From assembly GCA_050178915.1 (NCBI GenBank), contig JBFXFO010000139.1, positions 1-10,577 on the forward strand: a DNA stretch of 10,577 bases, given 5' to 3'. Source of the stretch: JBFXAF01 sp050178915 (GTDB taxonomy: Bacteria; Pseudomonadota; Alphaproteobacteria; Rhizobiales; Rhizobiaceae). A program made the position numbers and the translations under genes. Within the stretch, counting starts at the first letter, position 1, and every line of letters begins with the position of its first letter. Shown piece by piece: positions 5,968 to 10,577 of the stretch. Below the pieces are notes generated by a model. That model was not told the origin of the DNA. It saw nothing but the letters and a program-made list of their open reading frames with translations, and made no database searches.

Positions 5968-7131
5968 CTATTGGACCGTGAAGGTCTTCTCTTCGTCGAC
6001 CTTGAACGGATCGCCGAACGGCGCGCCGCTGAGGAACACCGTGATGGTGTCGCCCTGCTGCACGTCGACGGTCGTGCTGCCGGGCGTCTCGTTGATCGAG
6101 CCGATCGATTCGAGATTGCCGTTGGCGTCGGTCCTGAAGATCTCCACCGGTCCGTCGGCCTGGTTGTCCACCGTCAGCTTGACGTCGGGCGTGAAGAAGT
6201 CGCTGACGTCGCCGAAGCCCTCTTTGACAGCCTCACCAGTGCCATCGAAAAACTCCCTCACCGGCTCGACCGTGTAGTAGAGAATGACGGTCGTGGTCGT
6301 GCCGGCGACGAGCACGGCGGTCACCGAGCCGGCGATCTTGATCCTGCGCACTTTCTTGGCCAGCGCCCTGGCGGCTTCCGCGCTCATTTGCGGAGGGGGC
6401 ATTCTGGCCAGCGGCACGCGCACGACATGCACGCCCTTGCGGGCGTTGCCGCCCTGCTTCGCCAGTGGCGCAATCTCTGCCACCTTGGCTTTGTCAAGCT
6501 TCACCTTGCCGCCCTTCTCCGGCTTTACCGGGGTACCCCCCTTGAGGTCCGGCTTCAGCGGTGCTTCGGCCGGCTTGCCTGGCTTGATGTAGCCTCCCGG
6601 GGCATCGAGCACGTCGATCACATCGTCAGGTTCCAGCAGATCGTCAGGCTGCAGGTAGCCGGCCGCCTTCTTCTGCAGGTCCCCATACGCGTGGGCTTTG
6701 AAACCCTGGGTGCCGGCGTCATCAGGCAGAAACTGATCCGGCCTGATGACATCGTAGATATTGCCTTGCGGCTCGGCGGGCTTCAGCGGGGCCGCCGTGT
6801 ATCTCGGCACGTCCACGACCTCGTCCGCGTCGTCGAGAATGGGCGGCAGCGGCCGGTTGAACCCTGTCGCGCCCGCCTGCCCGGCATCGTCAGCGTTGCG
6901 GCCGACACCCTGCCCGAGGTCGTCGAGATTGCGTCCGACGCCCTCGCCCAGATCGTCGAGCGCGCGGGTCCCCTTGCCGAAACCGCTCACGGCGTCGTCG
7001 ATCGAGTTGATGCCGTTCTTGATGATGGTGCCGATCGGCTTCTTGGCGAACGCCTCGTCAGCGGGAAACACCAGCGCCGCACTCGCCAGCGCGGCAACCG
7101 CCAGACACGTCATCCCGAGGCCGGATTTCAT
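5968..7131 (-). CDS. secreted/membrane Lys-Pro-rich protein with C-terminal VHL-like beta domain
   Basis: A 387-residue protein of unrecognised family. ATG 7131 gives a clean signal peptide (MKSGLGMTCLAVAALASAAL ... AFA|KK) and has GGAG six nt upstream. An ATG at 7176 (with a GTG at 7179) in the same frame has a stronger GGGAGG site but adds 15 or more residues before the signal, and cannot be excluded. Order of parts: a Gly/Asp-rich stretch with two 11-residue repeats (LDDLGEGVGRN / LDDLGQGVGRN, 58-79); a Pro/Lys/Asp-rich linker (about 92-215, with PLKP, PGKP, PVKP); a basic stretch and one membrane helix (264-288, IAGSVTAVLVAGTTTTVIL); and a beta-rich end domain (316-387: VKLTVDNQADGPVEIF ... 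TPGSTTVDVQQGD) resembling modules of the two genes upstream. The helix would anchor it with the end domain on one side of the inner membrane; orientation is uncertain. It is the third gene of a tightly packed set. Confidence 0.8.
   Translation of the reverse strand: MKSGLGMTCLAVAALASAALVFPADEAFAKKPIGTIIKNGINSIDDAVSGFGKGTRALDDLGEGVGRNLDDLGQGVGRNADDAGQAGATGFNRPLPPILDDADEVVDVPRYTAAPLKPAEPQGNIYDVIRPDQFLPDDAGTQGFKAHAYGDLQKKAAGYLQPDDLLEPDDVIDVLDAPGGYIKPGKPAEAPLKPDLKGGTPVKPEKGGKVKLDKAKVAEIAPLAKQGGNARKGVHVVRVPLARMPPPQMSAEAARALAKKVRRIKIAGSVTAVLVAGTTTTVILYYTVEPVREFFDGTGEAVKEGFGDVSDFFTPDVKLTVDNQADGPVEIFRTDANGNLESIGSINETPGSTTVDVQQGDTITVFLSGAPFGDPFKVDEEKTFTVQ
6880..6960 (-). repeat. 33-bp tandem repeat coding for LDDLGxGVGRN
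   Basis: Two 11-codon units (LDDLGEGVGRN and LDDLGQGVGRN) followed by a decayed third (ADDAGQAG) inside the 387-residue protein. The nucleotide copies are similar but not identical, so they are older than a recent slippage event. Confidence 0.7.
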
Positions 7132-7175
7132 CACCGTCTCCGTTCCGCCGTTGCTCGAAAGGATCAGCCGGGCCA

Positions 7176-8294
7176 TCACAGCCTCCCGCCGTCGAAGCGA
7201 ATCAGCTGGATCGGGTCATTGCCCGGCACGAATCCGCCTATCCAGTCGTCGTTTTGGGCAATGCGCCATGTCTGCCCGGGGTTGCTCGGCTGGATGATCT
7301 GGAGTCCGGGGCTGAGCGTCAGGATCCACTCCGGGTCGCTCCCGTCCTGTGCGTCGAGGAACAGATCGATCGGCGCCGACGAAGTGTTCTGCACCAGCAC
7401 CTTCACCATGCCGGCCGGAACCTGCTCCACCTGCTTCATCCCGGCGGCTGTGTCCGCCGTCAGCTCCTCGACCTCGACGCCGTCATTCTCACCGTCGACA
7501 GCCAGTTCGTCCGTCGAGGCAGGCTCGCCGTCGGCCGGCGGCAGCAACTCGTCGCCGCTCACCGCCTGATCTTCGGCAGGCAGCAGTTCGTCACCCGTCA
7601 CCGCCTGGTCTTCGGAGGGCGCCAGCAATTCGCCCTCGCCCGACGTTGCCGCCTGCCCGTCATCGGCCGGCAGTTGCTCGCCCTCTGCGGTGGCTGCCGG
7701 GTCCTCGACCGGAGCCGGTTCCTCCGCCAGCTCGGGCTTGCCTGGATCGATCAGGATCGCCGGGTCCTCGCCCGACGTTGCATCGGAATTGCCCAGCATC
7801 TCGGCTTCGCCGTCGGCCGCGGGTTGCTCGGCCGGCGCTTCCGTGGTGGCTTCCTCCGACGGCGCGACCGTCATGTCACCGTCGTCCACCGGCGCGTCCG
7901 CCACGGGATCCTCCGGCGGCGTCTCGCCACCCGCATTCAGCGTCTCGTCGGAAGGCGTCTCGCTGCCGGCATCGACGACCGGATCGGCAGGCGCCTCGTC
8001 CGGCGGCGGCTCGCTCGCCGCGGCGTCGCCTTCCAGCGGCTGGTCGGTCTCCTGCCCTTCGGCCAGCGCCGGGTCGATCGGTTCGCCGCCGCCGGCGTCG
8101 CCGGTGGCTTCCTGCTCGGCATCGAGCGGCTGCTCGATCGCCATGCCGTCGGCTGGCTGGTTCGGATCGTCCTCCGCCTTCACGGGCGCTCCGGCAAGCG
8201 CCAGCGATGCGATGGCGACGAGCGGCAGCGCGTTGCGCGTCCGGCGGGTGGAAGCGGCGAGTTCCGCCGCGATCTGCTTCAGCGTTCTCATCAT
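7176..8294 (-). CDS. secreted acidic low-complexity protein with C-terminal VHL-like beta domain
   Basis: A 372-residue protein of unrecognised family. ATG 8294 overlaps the TGA of the preceding gene (ATGA, 8294-8291) and has GGA six nt upstream; a second ATG follows at once. The signal peptide has a long basic lead (ASTRRTRN) and a core ending APVKA|ED after residue 40. Residues 41-285 are a disordered-looking Glu/Asp/Pro/Ala linker that contains, as far as I can see, a single basic residue (Lys186) in about 245. It includes a tandem repeat (228-252). The last part (296-368) is a compact domain: MVKVLVQNTSSAPIDLFL, a DG turn, LTLSPG, and GQTWRI, which follows the VHL beta pattern 'FvN.t...v.l.w.d..G ... 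L.PG ... W.i'. Upstream extensions in this frame cross the end of the previous gene and are not real. Likely function: an exported spacer-plus-head protein working with its neighbours. Confidence 0.8.
   Translation of the reverse strand: MMRTLKQIAAELAASTRRTRNALPLVAIASLALAGAPVKAEDDPNQPADGMAIEQPLDAEQEATGDAGGGEPIDPALAEGQETDQPLEGDAAASEPPPDEAPADPVVDAGSETPSDETLNAGGETPPEDPVADAPVDDGDMTVAPSEEATTEAPAEQPAADGEAEMLGNSDATSGEDPAILIDPGKPELAEEPAPVEDPAATAEGEQLPADDGQAATSGEGELLAPSEDQAVTGDELLPAEDQAVSGDELLPPADGEPASTDELAVDGENDGVEVEELTADTAAGMKQVEQVPAGMVKVLVQNTSSAPIDLFLDAQDGSDPEWILTLSPGLQIIQPSNPGQTWRIAQNDDWIGGFVPGNDPIQLIRFDGGRL
7536..7613 (-). repeat. 39-bp tandem repeat coding for EDQAVxGDELLPx
   Basis: Two adjacent 13-codon units, EDQAVTGDELLPA and EDQAVSGDELLPP, in the acidic linker, preceded by a degenerate copy (GQAATSGEGELLAP). 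The DNA copies are nearly the same on the plus strand (GGCAGCA-TCGTC-CC-TCACCGCCTG-TCTTCGG), so this is a fairly recent duplication and a site of possible length variation. Confidence 0.75.
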
Positions 8295-10577
8295 TTTACA
8301 TCCGTGCAGACGGGATAGTTGTAGGCGATGACGATGTCGGCGATGCCGGTCGGGTCGAGCGACGACCATGGGAAGTTGACGCCCTCGCCTCCCTTCGCCT
8401 CGGCACCTTCCATCACCGTGTTGACAATCGCATCGATGCGCTCGTCGCTGACCTCGGCCAGCATGCGCGCGCGCACGATCTTCTTCAGCTCTTCCTTCAG
8501 CTTGACGTAGCCGACCTCCGCCGCGATGGCGGTGCCGCCGTAAAACGCGATACCGAGGCTGGTCCCGATGGCCGATTCGATCGCGACCTCCTTGGCCAGC
8601 GTCAGCGCGCCCGCCCTCGCCATCTTCTGCAGTGCCGCCTTCACGCCCGCCTTCAGCGTCGCCCTGGCGCCTTCCCTCAGCGCCGCCTTGCCGGCGAGCT
8701 GAGCGCCGGTCTTGCCGGCAATGGTGGCCGCCGAGGCCCCGCCCTTGGCGGCGGCAACCGCGCCGGAACCCGCGCCCACCGTAAGCACCGTAATGGCGAT
8801 GCTGCCCGCTGCGATCAGCGGCGACGTGACCTGGTCGGCGATTGCCCAGTCGCAGGTCGCCTTGTCTTTGGCGCAGCCGGCCGCGCAGCCATAGGGCAGC
8901 GAAGCCGGGCACTGGTTCCAGCACACCGGCCCGACACCGGCGAAGCCCTGTTTGCAGCCATTGTAGCAGAGCCCGGCATCATACTGCTTGCCGCTCTCGC
9001 ACGACATCAGCCCACCGACGCCGCGATCGTAGGTGTGCTTCACGCACGACACGCCGATGTCGGTCGTGTTGGGCGGGCAGACCGATGTGCACAGGCTGGT
9101 GACCACCGGCGCCGTCTTGTAGCCGGAGGGGCACAGCGAATAGACGATCGTGTTGGCATTGAAGGTGCCGCAGCCATACTTCTTGCCGTCGCGGCTCGCC
9201 CTGCAGCGCGCGCGCGCATCGTCCAGGCTGAACGGCGTGTCGCCCAGTTCCCATTTGAAGGCGGAGCGTCCCTGCGGCGCCGGCTTGCGGCAGTACAACC
9301 CGTCATCGACGAAGCCGGGCGGGCAGTCCGGCACGCACATCGTCACGAACGGATGATAGCCGGCCTTGCAGTTGGTGTAGCAGAGGCCCGCCGTATCCTC
9401 CGACTGTCCCGGCGGACAGGTGCGCGGGACCGTGCCGGCGCCGCGGCCATAGCTGTCGCGCCAGCAGAACTTGTCCTTGCCGTCGTCGTTCAGGTTGGCC
9501 TCGGTCAGATCGGCGATCACCCTGTCGATGTTGATGCCGTTCATCGCCAGCAGTTCGTCGTCCGTGGGATTGTACGGCAGCCGCACGGTCTCGTTCACGA
9601 TGCTGCGCACATAGTACGGGATGTCGCGGCCCGCGGCCTCCTCCGTCTTGCCCTTGTAGAACCAGATCTGCGACCTCGGCTGCAGGCGGTAGGTCACCGT
9701 CTCGCCGACCTCGATGTAGAACAGCGTCTTCTGCACGCCGCTGACCAGCTTGGTGACCGCCACGTCGTCCGCGCCGGTGTTGATGAAGGTGACCGGCACG
9801 CTGCCCGGCCCGGCCTCCGCTGCGGCGAGCGCGCCGAGCGGCACATAGGGAATGTCGATCGTGCCGGGGGGTGCAGTATCAGGCACCACGAAACCTTCCG
9901 GCACGACCTCGTCGGTGCCGGCCTTGACGAACCAGATCGCCGTCTTCGGCTGCATCCTCAGGCTGGTCGTCTCGCCCGGCATCAGCCGGAACAGGCGCAC
10001 CTGCATACCGGCGCTGTCGGAGATCACCGCCTCGACATGATTGCCGATGGTATTGTGGAAACTCACGGTCACGCTGCCAGGTCCGGCCTGCTCGGCCTTC
10101 ACCTGTTCAAGCGTCAGCCTGTTGGGGACGCTGGCCTCCTGGGTGGCCGCCTCCGTCACCTTGTAGCTCGGCAGGATCGCCTCGCCGGTGGCCTTGTTGT
10201 AGAACCACAACTCGGTGCCGGGCAGCGCATTCTGGAAAAAGACCGCGCCTTGCGGGAGCGCGTACAGCTCGATCGCCCGCTTGTTGTCGTCCTCGACCGT
10301 CACCGCCACTTCGGCGTTGATGAGGTTGGTGAACTTGATCTCGACGCTGCCGGGGCCGCTGTGCTTCGCCTGCATCTCGGCAACCACCGGATCGACCTTC
10401 GGCCGCGGCGGCACGATTTCGATCCGCTCGCCGTCAATGCCGCTGACGATATAGGGCTCGCCGGCATCGCTCTTCGTCTCCATGTCGACGAAGCGCAGGT
10501 CGGAGCCCGGCAGCACGCGCTGCGTCGCCGTCTCGCCGGCGGCGATCTCGAACAGCGGATGCGCCTTCTCATCCGCG
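8291..10577 (-). CDS. very large modular extracellular-type protein: VHL-like repeats plus cysteine-rich block, 5' end outside window
   Basis: The frame is open to the right edge (761 codons visible). Bases 10517-10577 still encode a module (AHPLFEIAAGETATQRVLPGSDLRF across 10516), so GTG 10516 is not the start. Numbering from that GTG codon: beta modules of about 91 residues at 53-143, 144-234 and 235-315, plus a partial one at the edge. Each begins GPGSV-x-V-x-F-x-N and carries L-F/Y ... GE ... IWF-x-K. Residues 351-555 contain 21 cysteines with GLCY-x2-C-x-G units; the spacing C-x3-C-x10-C-x3-C occurs at 379-398 and at 517-536 and in part at 476-491. Residues 565-670 are Gly/Ala-rich and hydrophobic, possibly one or two membrane helices. 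The tail DPTGIADIVIAYNYPVC (721-737) looks conserved. Cysteine content implies export, but the signal peptide would lie outside the window. The family is not recognised. Stop overlaps the next start. Confidence 0.85.
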   Translation of the reverse strand, partial: ADEKAHPLFEIAAGETATQRVLPGSDLRFVDMETKSDAGEPYIVSGIDGERIEIVPPRPKVDPVVAEMQAKHSGPGSVEIKFTNLINAEVAVTVEDDNKRAIELYALPQGAVFFQNALPGTELWFYNKATGEAILPSYKVTEAATQEASVPNRLTLEQVKAEQAGPGSVTVSFHNTIGNHVEAVISDSAGMQVRLFRLMPGETTSLRMQPKTAIWFVKAGTDEVVPEGFVVPDTAPPGTIDIPYVPLGALAAAEAGPGSVPVTFINTGADDVAVTKLVSGVQKTLFYIEVGETVTYRLQPRSQIWFYKGKTEEAAGRDIPYYVRSIVNETVRLPYNPTDDELLAMNGINIDRVIADLTEANLNDDGKDKFCWRDSYGRGAGTVPRTCPPGQSEDTAGLCYTNCKAGYHPFVTMCVPDCPPGFVDDGLYCRKPAPQGRSAFKWELGDTPFSLDDARARCRASRDGKKYGCGTFNANTIVYSLCPSGYKTAPVVTSLCTSVCPPNTTDIGVSCVKHTYDRGVGGLMSCESGKQYDAGLCYNGCKQGFAGVGPVCWNQCPASLPYGCAAGCAKDKATCDWAIADQVTSPLIAAGSIAITVLTVGAGSGAVAAAKGGASAATIAGKTGAQLAGKAALREGARATLKAGVKAALQKMARAGALTLAKEVAIESAIGTSLGIAFYGGTAIAAEVGYVKLKEELKKIVRARMLAEVSDERIDAIVNTVMEGAEAKGGEGVNFPWSSLDPTGIADIVIAYNYPVCTDVK
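9602..10577 (-). repeat. four tandem ~91-codon VHL-like beta modules
   Basis: Diverged in-frame repeats within the large protein: an edge copy (10418-10577, incomplete), then copies opening near 10360, 10087 and 9814. Each has GPGSV followed by V-x-F-x-N, then an aliphatic-F/Y step, a Gly-Glu turn, a Pro, and an aromatic IWF/LWF strand, with a Pro-rich linker to the next. Similarity is at protein level only, so the duplications are old. The VHL beta comparison is mine, based on pattern (F-N ... L-PG ... W), and unverified by any search. Confidence 0.7.

Noticed and set aside
8180..8294. Twin-arginine signal in the acidic protein (STRRTRN)
   Set aside because: The residues after RR do not follow the RR-x-F-L-K pattern and the hydrophobic core fits ordinary Sec export.
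8295..8924. Upstream extension of the acidic-protein frame to 582 residues
   Set aside because: It overlaps the C-terminal coding region of the large protein in another frame and has shadow composition; ATG 8294 with signal peptide is the real start.
1..10577. CRISPR arrays, tRNA or rRNA genes, insertion sequences, phage integration sites
   Set aside because: No direct-repeat/spacer pattern, no cloverleaf-like stretch and no transposase or integrase motifs were seen; coding density leaves little room for RNA genes.

Overview
The window is GC-rich DNA (strong G/C third positions, Shine-Dalgarno-led starts, tightly packed and partly overlapping genes). It looks like a chromosomal segment of an alphaproteobacterium, most likely Hyphomicrobiales of the Mesorhizobium/Aminobacter type. 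That placement rests on overall style and on the ade/DUF1989 and DUF900 lipoprotein gene types, not on a marker gene.

Left part (1-2624, plus strand): the 3' end of an M24 (pita-bread fold) peptidase-like gene whose metal ligands are mostly missing; a short GTG-started two-helix membrane peptide; then a probable two-gene unit of a small secreted protein (two cysteines after the signal peptide) and a DUF900-type alpha/beta-hydrolase lipoprotein with an intact Ser-Asp-His set. Centre (2638-5054, minus strand, convergent with the hydrolase): adenine deaminase and, upstream of it, a DUF1989 (urea-carboxylase-associated family) protein. Together these suggest purine nitrogen use. The DUF1989 start overlaps by 4 nt the stop of a small secreted protein that resembles an isolated SecD P1-head domain, and before that lies a small secreted six-cysteine protein (5482-5832).

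Right part (5968-10577, minus strand) is the least ordinary region. Three genes lie head to tail, the first two overlapping by 4 nt and the third starting at or just after the second gene's stop: a very large protein running off the window (at least 761 residues here), a 372-residue acidic protein and a 387-residue Lys/Pro-rich protein with one internal membrane helix. The second and third have signal peptides; the 5' end of the first is not visible. All three carry a similar beta-rich module with the pattern V-x-N ... L/I-F ... PG, which resembles the von Hippel-Lindau (VHL) beta domain. It occurs four times in the large protein and once at the C-terminus of each of the others. The large protein also has a 21-cysteine block containing a C-x3-C-x10-C-x3-C unit of a style I associate with protist and algal extracellular proteins, then a Gly/Ala-rich hydrophobic segment and a conserved-looking C-terminal tail. 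I read the three genes as one exported, possibly interacting protein set of unknown function. A hairpin after the third gene (5925-5947) may end this unit. The promoter of the unit would lie beyond the right edge.
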